Assembly: GCA_043228905.1 (NCBI GenBank)
Contig: JBHGNT010000008.1
Coordinates: 12,648,001 to 12,712,000 of the forward strand
Direction of reading: 5' to 3'
Length of the DNA stretch: 64,000 nt
Origin: Azolla caroliniana
Lineage: Eukaryota; Polypodiophyta
Shown: positions 1 through 10,706 of the stretch, in pieces
Layout of the letters: every line of letters starts with the position of its first letter
Numbering within the stretch: the first letter of the stretch is position 1
Translations under genes and position numbers: made by a program
The notes under the pieces: model-generated
The model's input: the letters and a program-made list of their open reading frames with translations, nothing else
Told to the model about the DNA's origin: nothing
The model's database searches: none

Positions 1-302
1 AGACCAAGTTCGAAGGATCAATACTATCAAGAAAGAGAAGAGTGATTATCTTGTGAGACCAAGTTCGAAGGATCAACGACGCTTACAACCACTTTTGTAA
101 CTCTTTCATCAAATAATTATAAATCTCTTTTATTCCTTCAAATATCATTCAATATCCTATCTTGTCATATCTTGTTGATCTCTATTTACTCTATCTCTAC
201 TCTTTCATCTCTTCTGTCCATAATCCCAGTGATTCCTTCCTCACTTTCACGATATCTTTTGTCTACGCAACGCTACGCTTCTAGGCAAGCCACGCCACGA
301 CA
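1..302 (+). repeat. 3' portion of the 5' LTR of element G
   Basis: The segment ends in ..CCACGACA just before the primer-site-like sequence, where an LTR should end. The far end is outside the window. A 21-bp sequence starting AGACCAAGTTCG occurs at 1-21 and again at 56-76, a 55-bp tandem period. Confidence 0.6.
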
Positions 303-307
303 TAATT

Positions 308-320
308 TGGTGAACCTGAC
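308..320 (+). other. Primer-binding-site-like sequence of Ty3 family A/G/E
   Basis: TGGTGAACCTGAC lies six bases after the LTR end. Element A has TGGTGAACCCGAC at the equivalent place (49872-49884, minus strand), followed in both by GTGAA. It begins TGG, as expected for a site pairing with a tRNA 3' CCA end, but it is not the initiator-Met type used by the copia elements here. I could not name the tRNA. Confidence 0.55.
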
Positions 321-369
321 GTGAAACGGGGAAGTAGAAGAGACATCTAAAGTAAAGATCAACATCAAC

Positions 370-2544
370 ATGGTAAGTACGAGTACAATGGATCCGGTAA
401 TGTTGTTTATTGAAAAGTTGAATCAAGATCGATTATTTCATGCCTTACGAGAAGTCCGAGAGAAGATTGGTATGTTTGATGGCACAAATATTTCGAAGTA
501 TGTGAATATATATTATGATGAAATGGAAATGTCTGGTATAAATGATGTCAATATGATAGCAAACTTTTATAAATTAGTGGACATGGAATTAAGAGATAGA
601 ATTCATGAAATACAAACATTGCATAGTTTGGATTGGAATGCATTCAAAGAAGCACTTGTGTCTGAATATGCTCGTGAGGATTTTTCTTGCGTTACTATTT
701 GTTCATTCCATGAATGGGTCCTAAAAGAAAATAAAGGATTATCTGTGGCTGACACGAAAAAAGAGTTTGATAGATTGTATGGACACTTAAAGCCAGAGGA
801 AAAAAATTATTTGACTTGGCAAAAGGTTGCTTTATTTTTGCAGGCAGTTGACAAGAGATATAGAAAAGAATTGGAATTCATGCTTGAAGTGCCAAATACT
901 GAGGATGGTATAAGTGCAGATTGGAATGAGGTAACAAATGCTTGTAATAAATTTATGAAAAGAATGCAAAGGAATGGTGCAATGCTACAAATACCACATG
1001 TGGGAATCACAAATCGGCTTGAGCAAAACATCGAAGTTCAAAGACTTGGTCGAGAACCATCACACGAAATGGTCCATCAACCACGACAAATGATCGAAAC
1101 TAAGAGTGAGTCTTTGCTTGATGATTTAGTTCAAAGTATGAAAGATTTAACAATTAAAGTGGCAAAGCTTGAGAATGGTCAGACTTCGAGGTCAAGGGAA
1201 CCATTTCGACCTCGATGCATGTGGTGTGATAGTCTCGAACATCGATTACATGATTGTGCGGAATATAAAGACATGGAAAATCGAGACTTGGTCTATTGGA
1301 AAAATGGTAATATTTACTTAATTGATACTAGAAGTCCACTTACAAAGAACTTTGGTGATGGTGGTTTTAAGGTTAAGTTTGAAGAAGCTGAAGCAAAGAA
1401 GGCTTCTACAATGTACTACTCGGCAACGGCAGAAATGCGTCTTGATGACATGCCATACCGATCATCATTCTAGGAGAAGGTTGTAAGTTCAGCACAAAAG
1501 CAAAAGTTGAAGATGGAAGACCTTTGTGTTGATGGAGATTCTGTAAGGAAAAACACTGGATGGGATGTTCTAGTAGATGTTATGACAGTCTATGCTCAGA
1601 TGGAAGAACACCAAGAGCATGAGGTGATGGTGGAAGAAAAAAGGAAAAGATCGGATGATGAGATTGGCTCAACCAAAAAACATGAAACAAGAGAAAGCAA
1701 AAGAAAAGAGATGGATGCAAAAGTTGAAAAAGGTAAATCTAGTCCTTCATTCAAATTAATGTTTGATATTGAAAAGGACATAGATTTAAAGAAAATTTTA
1801 GAAACAAGAATACTAGATAGTCGAGTAGAATTTACACTAAGAGAAGTGTTAGGTATTGCAAAAAAGGAATTTCATGATGAAATAATCGATATTGTGCGAA
1901 GAAAGAAGAAAGTAAATGAGCAGGTTAAAGAGACAAATCCGAAGGTGGCATATGAAGTGGTGAGCAACAAGTCAAACAATATCATTGTTGACTCTCAACA
2001 TGCATCGACCTCAATGATAAATTCAACAGATGTAAGAAGCCATTACTCTCGCAAATGTTGGGCAAGAGCCACTACTGAGCATCATGTGAAGATTGGAAAT
2101 GTTCCAGACCCCGTGATGGCACTTATTGATCATGGTTCTGAAATCAATATAATGAGTGCTGATTTTTACAGGAAAGGTAGATGGCCAATTGATACTCAAC
2201 ATGGTTGGTGAGTAAAATCTGCCACATCAGTCACGGAAGATTTATTTGGTGCATGCCCAAATGTAAAGGTTACTATTGGTGATATAGAGGTAGATCAACA
2301 TTTCTTTGTGCAGGAAGGATCTACCTATCCAATAATCTTGGGGCAACCATACATCACAATAGTACGGATGGAGACCAAATTCCTTGACAATGGTTCTACC
2401 TATGCGAAAATCCGTAGCCAAGATGGACGACGAATTGTACAATTTATGACAGTTCACCCAAATCATGAGAGGAACAAGCAAGAGCTTCGTGATCATTCAA
2501 TACCAAAAGACTGTGATGATTTTGATAATCAGGTTTTTGACTAG
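370..2544 (+). pseudogene. gag-protease of Ty3 element G, two in-frame stops
   Basis: One reading frame spans the interval and is broken by TAG at 1471-1473 and TGA at 2209-2211. It starts at an ATG shortly after the primer site. The capsid-like region is followed by a CX2CX4HX4C zinc knuckle (CMWCDSLEHRLHDC, about 1216-1257), a basic stretch, a conserved segment with LREVLGIAKKEFHD, and a retropepsin-like domain with ALIDHGSEIN. The residue after the presumed catalytic Asp is His rather than Thr or Ser, as in element A. The length with stops ignored (about 724 codons) fits the 717-codon frame of A. The family role is to package RNA and process the polyprotein; this copy cannot do so unbroken. 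Confidence 0.85.
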
Positions 2545-3660
2545 GACTGTTGTGAGTGAGGGTTGCAATAGTCCCATTATTAAAAGACCCTCATATAGGG
2601 CATTACAACATATGAATAAGTCATTTCATGTTTTTGAAAGTGGTGCTATATGTGTGACTAGGATGTATGAATGCAAGAGGAACTTGAAAAAGAATGCTAA
2701 TCTGTTTCAACAGGCATTGAAGGATAATGGAGTACTTGAAATGGAAGAGCAGATTGAACGTGTTATGGAAGAAATTTCTTTTGCAAATACTTTAGAAGAG
2801 TTAGAAATGTATTTGAAAGAAGATGATAAGAGTGTTAGAAAGATACATGTAAACTCAATTGGTATGTATTATGAGATTGATAGGTATAATTGTAAATATG
2901 AAGAAGTAGAAGGTTTATGTAACACAAAATATAAAACAATAGATAAAAAGATTAAACCTGTTGGAGTACCATTACCTATTGGTAGTGAAGAGAAGATGAA
3001 GGCAGCATCAACTGAGCCTATGCTTCGACCAATAGAGAAGATTGGACATCACTTCACTTCGAATACAATAAATAACTTAAGAGTCTGAGGGGGTCAATTT
3101 CTTCTACAATCAGAGATCACGACTTTCAAAGACATGATCTTTAGGCATGGGAAAGCGTTCGCATTCAAAGCCGAGGAGACTGGTTGTGTCAATCCAAGGT
3201 GGTAATGCCAATGGTAATATTTACTATCCATCATATTCCTTGGAATTTTAAACCTATTGCAGTACCGAGGGCTCGATTACCTCAATTGTTGGAGCTGTTG
3301 AAGGATAAAGTCAAGATGAAGATTTTAGAGCCTTCAAATGCACCATACTCCAACCGATGGTTCATAGTTCCAAAGAAAGATGGTTCTCTAAGATTCATTC
3401 AAGATCTACAACCAGTCAACAAAGTCACAATCCGAAATGCAGGAATCGGCCCGATCGTTGATGAATTTGCGGAAGCTTTTGCTGGGAGAGCGATTTACTC
3501 TATGGGAGACCTATATTCAAGATACAACCAATTTCAATTAGCAATTCATAGTCGCAATATCACAACAATGAAAACACCAATTGGGTTGGTTCGAATGTGC
3601 ACTCTACCTCAAGGTGCGACAAATTCAGTTGCTCATATGATGAATGCAATGAGCAACTAA
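2545..3660 (+). pseudogene. pol fragment of Ty3 element G (N-terminal region and half of reverse transcriptase)
   Basis: A frame open from before 2545 to 3088 matches the pol N-terminus of element A (NTKYKTIDKK next to A's STKYKTVDRK). After a frame change the match resumes at about 3184 with the reverse transcriptase fingers and palm: PSNAPYSNRWF, RFIQDLQPVN, then LYSRYNQFQL. It ends shortly before the position of the catalytic FLDD box, so the active-site Asp pair is absent. It is in the +1 frame relative to gag-pro here, whereas A uses -1, so at least one small indel lies between. Confidence 0.8.
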
Positions 3661-4525
3661 CAATTGCATTGTGGGCCTACACCTTCCATCTAGCAGACAG
3701 TTTGTGGTATAAGCTATGGCATATGATTCTTTCATGTTTCAAAGAGCCTCACATGGTTGAATGGATGACTAACAAGTTATGGGATAAGTTCACGCATTGA
3801 AAGCCACAATCTTGGTCATTTCATGTATGCTTGAAGGTTTTACAATGTATTATGGAATTCATGATATTATATTATTTGATATTTCTACTATGGACATAGA
3901 AGGTTTTGCATTCTTATTTTTTAAAACATCTTCAATATTTGTTCTGGAGAAAGAGGGATAAGATGGGAATAACATGTGTTAATTGAAACTATCTACCAAC
4001 CCCTATGAACTTCGGGGTAGTTGCAATATTGAATGTTATATTTTGTAGTAGTTGGGAAATAAACACATAGTTGGGCGGGATGTATAATAATTGTCGTGTC
4101 TCAACAAACTCCAATATTCTTTGACATCGAGCCACAATTACGTCTCCCACATCTTTGACCCGTGAGTCGAAATAATTGATTACATTGAGGGCACAATCTC
4201 TCTTTTCCAAGACAACTTTTCTTTTGCAAAGAATTAGAATGGTCTCTACTAGATGGTGTTTTCTATGCAAATAACGAGAGGTTGATGAGACAACCAAGTT
4301 AATGCCACTACCACTATCACTCTAGCTAGCTTAGTAGTTGAGTTTCTATATGGATTGTTAGGGTGTGGATGTCAATCCCAACCGCTTACCTTTACTTAGG
4401 ACCTAAGTAAGTTAGTCCACGAGTCGTAGAGACCCATTGAGAAGGTCGGTTCATATGTAGTGTATCATGGCTTGCTCGCTTGAAAGGAAAATGGCCCGCA
4501 CCGGATCCTAGTCCTAGTCCTAGTC

Positions 4526-4563
<38 letters not shown>

Positions 4564-5137
4564 GGGTGGATCCGTCTTTCTCTTTCTCTTTCGACGGTAG
4601 CACACATGCCCCCCACCCCCGTAAAAATAAATGAGTCCAAAGGTTTTGGAAACTTACGTAGCCTTCTTCTTCGTATTTGGGTGATGGTCAGAATCATGCG
4701 ATTAGACTTCATATATTATAACTCGCTACTCTGCAGCAATTAGAAGCGGTGGAAAATCGCTTACGCATATTTGTGTTTACAAGTGTGTCTGTCTGTGGTG
4801 TGTATATGCCCATGTAAATGGAGAGGAGAGGAGAGGTGATTGATTGAATTATTAATTAGTTGCTATACATCAAATTAGTTTCTGATAGCAGATGATCTAT
4901 TTGTAATGTTATCTCTCATATACACTTGTATAAATGAAAATTGCTACTACTCTGATAAGGGCCCCCTTCCCTGTCTGTGAATAATGTATTGTGAAGCAGG
5001 GTGTTGGGAATGTGAGGAGGTTCATCATCCTCTGTCGAATGAATATGTTTGTATAGATATGGAATTAGAAGAATTAGGGTGGGAAAGATAGCGTTTAATA
5101 TAAAACATGGCTAGCCAGTAGTTACAGTCATATCATA
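3661..5137. other. Intergenic stretch downstream of the MYB gene
   Basis: I see no protein-coding region. The part nearest 5137 should contain the 3' UTR and polyadenylation region of the minus-strand MYB gene; I could not place the end. The only distinct repeat is the GATT array at 4526-4563. Confidence 0.5.
4526..4563. repeat. (GATT)n microsatellite
   Basis: Nine uninterrupted or near-uninterrupted tetranucleotide copies; likely length-polymorphic. Confidence 0.9.
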
Positions 5138-5555
5138 TCATTCATGTGAGGACTGGATCCCACCCACCCCAAGAAAATCAAAGAACGGGATATCACTACT
5201 GCTACTGTTGTTGTGGCTATTATTATTGGTATTAGTATTAGATGGAGTTGTGGTGTAAGTAGGAGGCGTGGAGGCAGAGAAAGTATTAGAAGCTGTGGGT
5301 GTAATGATGAATTGGGAGTCAAGAAGATCAAATGGTTTTGGATGTGGTTGTATAATAATTCTACTGTGAGGGACCAATAGCTGGTCAGGAGCCTTAACCC
5401 CTTCATCATCCCATCTATTATTTCTGGAAAACCCTATTTCTGGATGGATCAGAGATTCAGGAGAGGGTAGTGCACCGCCATCATCGCTGACCCTCCTCAC
5501 AACCTTCGCCGCCTCCTCCTCCTCCTCCTCCTCCCGCGGCGACATAGGAGGAGGC
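5138..5555 (-). CDS. MYB exon 3, distal part (C-terminal activation region)
   Basis: The frame runs from the second GAGGC copy (5551-5555) through a Glu run and an Asn/Thr/Ser-rich region to FFDFLGVGG and the stop at 5138-5140. It is separated from its promoter and DNA-binding exons by element T. An apparent longer frame reaching into the LTR has no ATG upstream of PPPM, so only the exon portion is annotated. Confidence 0.82.
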
Positions 5556-5723
5556 TGTTGAATCTGGAGTAATGGAGGCGGACGAGCTGCTGTTTTCTGG
5601 CCTGCACAGAAAATGTCGAACACACACACACACAGAGAAAAACAGCACACACGAAAAAAAACAGAAAAGAGAAAGACAAAACTTTTTGGGGGCCAATGAA
5701 ACCCTCATTTCTATTAGTTTATA
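5556..5723 (-). repeat. 3' LTR of element T (168 bp shared; may extend to 5775)
   Basis: It matches 10539-10706 over its whole length. If the TG after the polypurine tract (TGATAGTAAG, plus 5766-5775) is the true start, the full LTR is 220 bp with TG..CA ends. Confidence 0.85.
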
Positions 5724-5725
5724 TA
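5717..5725 (-). promoter_or_regulatory. TATA-box-like motif in the 3' LTR of T
   Basis: TATATAAAC on the minus strand. In the 5' LTR the copy of the repeat begins within this motif (TATAAAC), so nothing upstream of it belongs to the element there. Confidence 0.45.
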
Positions 5726-5775
5726 CCTATGCGTAAATAGTAAGAAATTACAGATTTGGCCTTTTCTTACTATCA

Positions 5776-5785
5776 ATCTCCCACT
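5776..5785 (-). other. Polypurine tract of T
   Basis: AGTGGGAGAT on the minus strand, a typical copia polypurine tract, followed at once by TGATAGTAAG, the likely original LTR start. Confidence 0.75.
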
Positions 5786-5898
5786 AAAAGGCCAAACTAG
5801 GGATCAACAAAGCTGATGGGGAGATTGAACAAGACCTACACATCCTACTTGATGAGTATGTTACACAATGTACAAGAAACAATGTGTAACCTCATGAC

Positions 5899-8800
5899 CT
5901 AAGTTATCCCCATCAAGTGGCAGCAATGCTCTAGTGCTTCGTGCGATAGAGCCTTGGTCAACGCATCTGCGGCATTGTCTTGAGAGACAACTTTCTCAAG
6001 ACTAATATAGCCAGCAGCTATGCATTCTCGAATGAAGTGATATCTCACTCCAATGTGCTTGGTCTTCGCATGGTATACTGGGTTTTTAGCCAATGCAATG
6101 GCACTCTGACTATCACAAAACAATATGGGTACAAGCTTAGATATGCCCATGTCACAAGCTAATCTGGACAGCCATACGGCTTCCTTACAAGCTTCGCTAG
6201 CTGCGACATACTCTGCTTCTGTAGTGGACAGAGCAGTACATTTTTGGAGACGAGATCTCCAAGATATCGCACCTCCCATAAACTGAAAAATATATCCTGA
6301 AGTGGATTTTCTGCTGTCAGAGCAGCCAGCATAATCAGAATCTGTGTATCCGATGATGGATACAGTTCCACCACCTAAACATAGACACCTATTCTTAGTG
6401 CCACACAGATATCTTAAAATCAGTTTAACTGCCTCCCAATGTTTATTACCAGGATTGGACATAAATCTGCTCACAGCTCCCACTGCGAAAGCAATGTCTG
6501 GTCTGGTCGCTATCATAGCGTACATAAGACTCCCAACAGCGGATTGATAAGGAACCTTGGACATGAATTTCTTGTCCTCATCGGATGTGGGGCAATCACG
6601 TGTGCTCAGATTTACATATGAAGGTAGTGGAGTGCTTAACGGCTTCGCATTCTCCATATTAAACCTCATGAGCACTTTCGATATGTACTCAGCCTGAGAC
6701 AAGTAAATACATCGCTTACTCCTATCACGAGTGATACGCATACCAAGAATATGTTTTGCATCTCCCAAATCCTTCATGTCAAAATTCTGGCTCAAGTTTT
6801 TCTTTAACGAGGATAACTCATCCTTGTTTTTACCAGCAATAAGCATGTCATCAACATATAATATCAATGTGATAAAACTCCCATCTGAACAGTTTTTCGT
6901 ATAAAGACATGCATCTTCATTGCTTCTAGTACATCCTTGAGTCTTCATAAAGGCATCAAATTTCTGATACCATAACCTCGGGGACTGCTTAAGCCCATAC
7001 AAACTCTTCTTGAGCTTACATACCAAATGTTCTTTTCCCAATACTTCATAACCTTCTGGTTGTTCCATATAAATGTCCTCATCAAGGTCCCCATGCAAGA
7101 AAGCAGTCTTCACATCCATTTGGACAAGTTCCAAATTCTGATTTGCAGCCAATGAAAGCAACATACGTAATGTAGTCATCTTAACTACAGGAGAAAAGGT
7201 TTCATCAAAGTCAATTCCATATTCTTGCTTGAAACCTTTTGCAACCAAGCGTGCTTTATACTTTGGAGAAGCACTATCAGATGTATACTTATACTTGTAT
7301 ACCCATTTGCATGGCAATGCTTTCCTGTCCTTTGGCAAAGGTACTAAATCCCAAGTACCATTTTTATAAATGCTGTCCAATTCACTTTGCATGGCCTGTT
7401 TCCATTTCACATGGTCATTTACAGATATGGCTTCATTGTAACATGAAGGCTCACCGGCATCTGTTAGCATTACATAATCAGCAAACTTACTAGGTGCCTT
7501 GGGCACACGCATAGATCTCCTCAATGAATCCTGAACCTGAGTGCCATCAGGTTGTGCATGAGAAACCTCATTCTGAGCATCATCATTATGAGCATATTCT
7601 TGCTGAAAAACATCATTTTGCACATCATTGTGCTGAGCATTATCATTTTGGGCATCTTCATCCTGGTCAATAACAGTTTTTTGTGACTGCGGAGCATCTA
7701 CATCAATAAGATTTTTCTGTTTTTCATCAACAAAAGGCGTACTATCTTTAAATGCAACCTTTCTCACTTCTACCTCCTTTACGGACTGTTTATGCATTTT
7801 GTTCTCGTCAAAAACAACATCACTACTTCTGACCACAGTACGTGTGTCAGGGTCCCATAAGCGATATCCAAACTGTCCATCAATTCCGTAACCAAGAAAT
7901 ATACATTTTCTGCATTTATAGTCTAATTTCTTTCTTAAAGTTTTTGGAATGTGTACATACGCTTCGCATCCAAAAACTCTAAGATGAGCATAATGAGGTG
8001 TCTTGCCAGTCCACACCTCTTGTGCCACTCTTAGACCTATGGCTGTGTTCGGTGATAGGTTAATCACATGGACTGCTGTTAAAACAGCTTCTGCCCAAAA
8101 GCCTTGCGAGAGGTTTGCATGGTGTAGCATGGAGACAACTCTGTCCTGGATGGTTCTATTCATCCTCTCAGCCACACCATTTTGGACAGGGGTGTAAGGA
8201 GCTGTAAACTCTCTCCGAATACCTCTAGACTTACAAAAGTCAACAAATTCGTGAGAGGTATACTCACCTCCATTGTCCGAACGTAAAGCCTTAAGCTTTA
8301 TGTCCTTTTCTAGCTCAACCGAACTAAGCCATTTTCTGAAAGTGGGGTATACATCATCCTTTCCCTTAATTGGATAAGCCCAAACTTTCCTAGTGGCATC
8401 ATCAATGAAAGTAACAAAATATAGGGCACCACCCAAAGATCTTGTGGGCATAGGTCCACAAACATCCGTGTGGACAAGATCCAATGGTTTAGTGGATGAG
8501 TTTACACTAGTCTTATGTGCACTTCTAGTTTGCTTACCATGTTGACAATGCTCACATAAGGCAAAATCAGAGAATGACAACTTAGGTAAGTGGCCATAAC
8601 GAGATAGGATTTCCATGCCATTTCTTGACATGTGGCCCAAACGACCATGCCAAATGCTCGTCATTGGCTGGTCTGTGACAGCCAACAAGTGTTCCTTTTG
8701 ATGAACAAATAGAGGGTAGAGGGAACCAACTTTGTTCCCTTTTGCAACAATCATATTTCCTTTCGTTATACGAAAGGATTGAGAAGCAAACATCACCTTA

Positions 8801-10050
8801 TATCCATTGTCATCAAGCTGACCAACGGAGATCAAACTACGAGTTAGTTGGGGAACATGGCGTACATCTTTAATGGTCAAATGAGCACCATCACTAAAAT
8901 GCATTGAGATATCTCCAATGCCAATCACATCACATTGATGTGAGTCTCCAAGTCGAACTTTCCCAAGCGACTTGGCTTCATAACATGTGAACCACTCTCT
9001 ATGTGGAGTCACATGAAACGATGCACCGGAGTCCAACAACCACGTATATGATGGAGAAAAAACCGTGTTCACCCCAGCATGTGTGCTAACATCATCTAGG
9101 ACCAAGATGTCCGTCTCACCACATGTTGCATTTACTTCCTCCGTTTCCAACGAGGAAGAGGGACCACTAGATTGTCTACCATGCCCTCTAGCATTATCTT
9201 TCTCCTTATTTTTAAGGGCATAACAATCTTTCTTAAGGTGACCCTTTTTATGACAGTAATGGCACTCCATATTTTTCTTCCTAGATTTGCTTCTACCTCT
9301 ATCATTTCCACCACTATTTCTTGTTTGGCTCCTACCACGATGTTGGTTCTTGCGAGGACCAACATCAGAAACATTATATGCATCTCCATTATGTGATGCA
9401 ATCACAGATTTTCTACGAATTTCTTCACCTAAAAGTGCTCCACATATATCATTATAGACTAGTTTCCCGTTTGGTGCACTAGCACTAATGGCAGTGCAAA
9501 AGGTGTCCCATGATGTAGGCAAAGTGCATAACAGAAATACACATTTCAGCTCATCATCCAAAATCATTTTCTGAGCTAGTAGTTGTGACCACAATGCATC
9601 AAAGTCGTTCAAATGAGAGGCGACACTGTCATTGTCCTTCATTCGAAGATCATAAAGTTTTCTCATTAGATAAACTTTGTTTGATGCGGTCTCTTTTTCA
9701 TATGTGTTGCATAATTTGGTCCATAGTATTTCAGCCGAGTCACAATCTAGGACCGTGAAATACACATTGTCGGCTAGGTGTAGTCTTATAGTAGACATTG
9801 CCAAGAGATCGAGCTCTTCCCAATCATCTTTGGTCATGCCCTCAGGTCTCTTGGCTTCACCACTTAATGGTCTTAATTGCCTTCTTTGAATCAGGACATC
9901 TCTCATCTGATTCTTCCACAAGGCAAAGTTGGATCCGTCAAATTTACGGATCTCAAGGTGGTCTTTTCCACTCATAGGGTGATTTCTATGGGAATTGAAC
10001 GAACCACCGCGTGAGGTACTTGAAACCTCGGACATTTCAGAGGCAGCCAT
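5899..10050 (-). CDS. gag-pol polyprotein of copia element T, intact
   Basis: 1383 residues from an ATG; no stop or frameshift. Order: capsid-like gag (about 30-230); zinc knuckle CHYCHKKGHLKKDC (263-276); protease with D340-S-G; GAG-pre-integrase and HHCC region (about 465-505); integrase catalytic triad D529, D592, E628 with the canonical 35-residue final spacing; an Asn/Asp/Gln-rich linker (about 798-840); reverse transcriptase with YVDD at 1065-1068; RNase H with D1237, E1278 and D1313. Integrase before reverse transcriptase is the copia order. Phrases such as RSSDVVFDE resemble Tnt1/Tork. The product makes cDNA in virus-like particles and integrates it. All catalytic residues I can place are present, so the copy may be active. 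Confidence 0.95.
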   Translation of the reverse strand: MAASEMSEVSSTSRGGSFNSHRNHPMSGKDHLEIRKFDGSNFALWKNQMRDVLIQRRQLRPLSGEAKRPEGMTKDDWEELDLLAMSTIRLHLADNVYFTVLDCDSAEILWTKLCNTYEKETASNKVYLMRKLYDLRMKDNDSVASHLNDFDALWSQLLAQKMILDDELKCVFLLCTLPTSWDTFCTAISASAPNGKLVYNDICGALLGEEIRRKSVIASHNGDAYNVSDVGPRKNQHRGRSQTRNSGGNDRGRSKSRKKNMECHYCHKKGHLKKDCYALKNKEKDNARGHGRQSSGPSSSLETEEVNATCGETDILVLDDVSTHAGVNTVFSPSYTWLLDSGASFHVTPHREWFTCYEAKSLGKVRLGDSHQCDVIGIGDISMHFSDGAHLTIKDVRHVPQLTRSLISVGQLDDNGYKVMFASQSFRITKGNMIVAKGNKVGSLYPLFVHQKEHLLAVTDQPMTSIWHGRLGHMSRNGMEILSRYGHLPKLSFSDFALCEHCQHGKQTRSAHKTSVNSSTKPLDLVHTDVCGPMPTRSLGGALYFVTFIDDATRKVWAYPIKGKDDVYPTFRKWLSSVELEKDIKLKALRSDNGGEYTSHEFVDFCKSRGIRREFTAPYTPVQNGVAERMNRTIQDRVVSMLHHANLSQGFWAEAVLTAVHVINLSPNTAIGLRVAQEVWTGKTPHYAHLRVFGCEAYVHIPKTLRKKLDYKCRKCIFLGYGIDGQFGYRLWDPDTRTVVRSSDVVFDENKMHKQSVKEVEVRKVAFKDSTPFVDEKQKNLIDVDAPQSQKTVIDQDEDAQNDNAQHNDVQNDVFQQEYAHNDDAQNEVSHAQPDGTQVQDSLRRSMRVPKAPSKFADYVMLTDAGEPSCYNEAISVNDHVKWKQAMQSELDSIYKNGTWDLVPLPKDRKALPCKWVYKYKYTSDSASPKYKARLVAKGFKQEYGIDFDETFSPVVKMTTLRMLLSLAANQNLELVQMDVKTAFLHGDLDEDIYMEQPEGYEVLGKEHLVCKLKKSLYGLKQSPRLWYQKFDAFMKTQGCTRSNEDACLYTKNCSDGSFITLILYVDDMLIAGKNKDELSSLKKNLSQNFDMKDLGDAKHILGMRITRDRSKRCIYLSQAEYISKVLMRFNMENAKPLSTPLPSYVNLSTRDCPTSDEDKKFMSKVPYQSAVGSLMYAMIATRPDIAFAVGAVSRFMSNPGNKHWEAVKLILRYLCGTKNRCLCLGGGTVSIIGYTDSDYAGCSDSRKSTSGYIFQFMGGAISWRSRLQKCTALSTTEAEYVAASEACKEAVWLSRLACDMGISKLVPILFCDSQSAIALAKNPVYHAKTKHIGVRYHFIRECIAAGYISLEKVVSQDNAADALTKALSHEALEHCCHLMGIT

Positions 10051-10525
10051 TTGGAAGCTAGGTAAACTTGGTCAATCCCAAATATAAACAACTAACAATA
10101 GTTGAGACACTACTCCCTACCTAGTCTCAAGCCGTGTTCTAGGGTAGGTATGTGTGTTCGATTGAGGACAACACCTCTTTCTTATATCAGCCAAGGTAAA
10201 ATGTCTGTAACCAAGACGTAACTTCAACGTCACAAACTCACATCAAGTGAGCAAGCATCGAAAGGAGAAAAAAAAGAAACCAAACACAGGTTCTTTTGCG
10301 TGTAAATCCTCACTTCTGTATACTAGAAACAACAAGTCTTCTCTGTTTCTACCTTCCACCAAGGTCTATTTTTCCCCAAAAAATAGGCACACAAAAAAAA
10401 CTGTTCAAGACGGAAACGTGTAGTAGATATTACCTCTGTCGAGGTCCTGAAAAATAGCATGCGCAGAGGGGGAAAAACGCAGAAATGTAGATGCTTGTTG
10501 CTACACACAGTCTCACAAAGTCCAC

Positions 10526-10537
10526 GCTCTGATACCA
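10526..10537 (-). other. Primer-binding site of T (initiator Met tRNA type)
   Basis: TGGTATCAGAGC on the minus strand, one base after the 5' LTR; the usual copia primer site. Confidence 0.9.
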
Positions 10538-10538
10538 C

Positions 10539-10706
10539 TGTTGAATCTGGAGTAATGGAGGCGGACGAGCTGCTGTTTTCTGGCCTGCACAGAAAATGTC
10601 GAACACACACACACACAGAGAAAAACAGCACACACGAAAAAAAACAGAAAAGAGAAAGACAAAACTTTTTGGGGGCCAATGAAACCCTCATTTCTATTAG
10701 TTTATA
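10539..10706 (-). repeat. 5' LTR of element T (168 bp, possibly shortened U3)
   Basis: On the coding strand it begins TATAAACTAATAG and ends TTCAACA. The TA rather than TG start, and the extra 52 bp next to the polypurine tract at the other end, suggest missing U3 sequence. Confidence 0.85.

Larger units (their letters stand above)
1..3660 (+). mobile_element. Ty3/gypsy element G, 5' part, decayed
   Basis: The element runs off the left window edge. It holds the end of a 5' LTR, a primer-binding-like site, gag-protease and pol as far as the middle of reverse transcriptase, where homology stops. Its proteins match the intact element A (43460-50585) over their whole length, including the unusual D-H-G protease triad and the segment with LREVLGIAKKEFHD. 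Compared with A it is strongly AT-rich and carries in-frame stops and frame changes, so it is an old copy. RNase H, integrase and the 3' LTR are missing; I see no repeat that explains the break at about 3660. Confidence 0.85.
5556..10706 (-). mobile_element. Intact Ty1/copia element T (Tork/Tnt1-like) inserted in MYB exon 3
   Basis: Terminal repeats at 5556-5723 and 10539-10706 are both 168 bp and I see no difference between them. They are flanked by GAGGC at 5551-5555 and 10707-10711. Between them lie an initiator-Met primer site, one uninterrupted gag-pol frame of 1383 codons and a polypurine tract. Identical ends and an unbroken frame indicate a very recent insertion and a possibly autonomous copy. 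It lies in the same orientation as the MYB gene. The polypurine tract is 52 bp inside the apparent 3' LTR boundary, so the 3' LTR may really be 5556-5775 and the 5' LTR shortened. Confidence 0.93.

Noticed and set aside
3597-3800. 67-codon frame following the G reverse transcriptase
   Set aside because: It overlaps the end of the pol match in another frame and has no motif; chance frame.
5138-5650. 170-codon frame reading from the T LTR into MYB exon 3 as a chimeric gene
   Set aside because: The first codon is GTG, and the first ATG in frame is already inside the exon, so no LTR-encoded fusion protein is supported.
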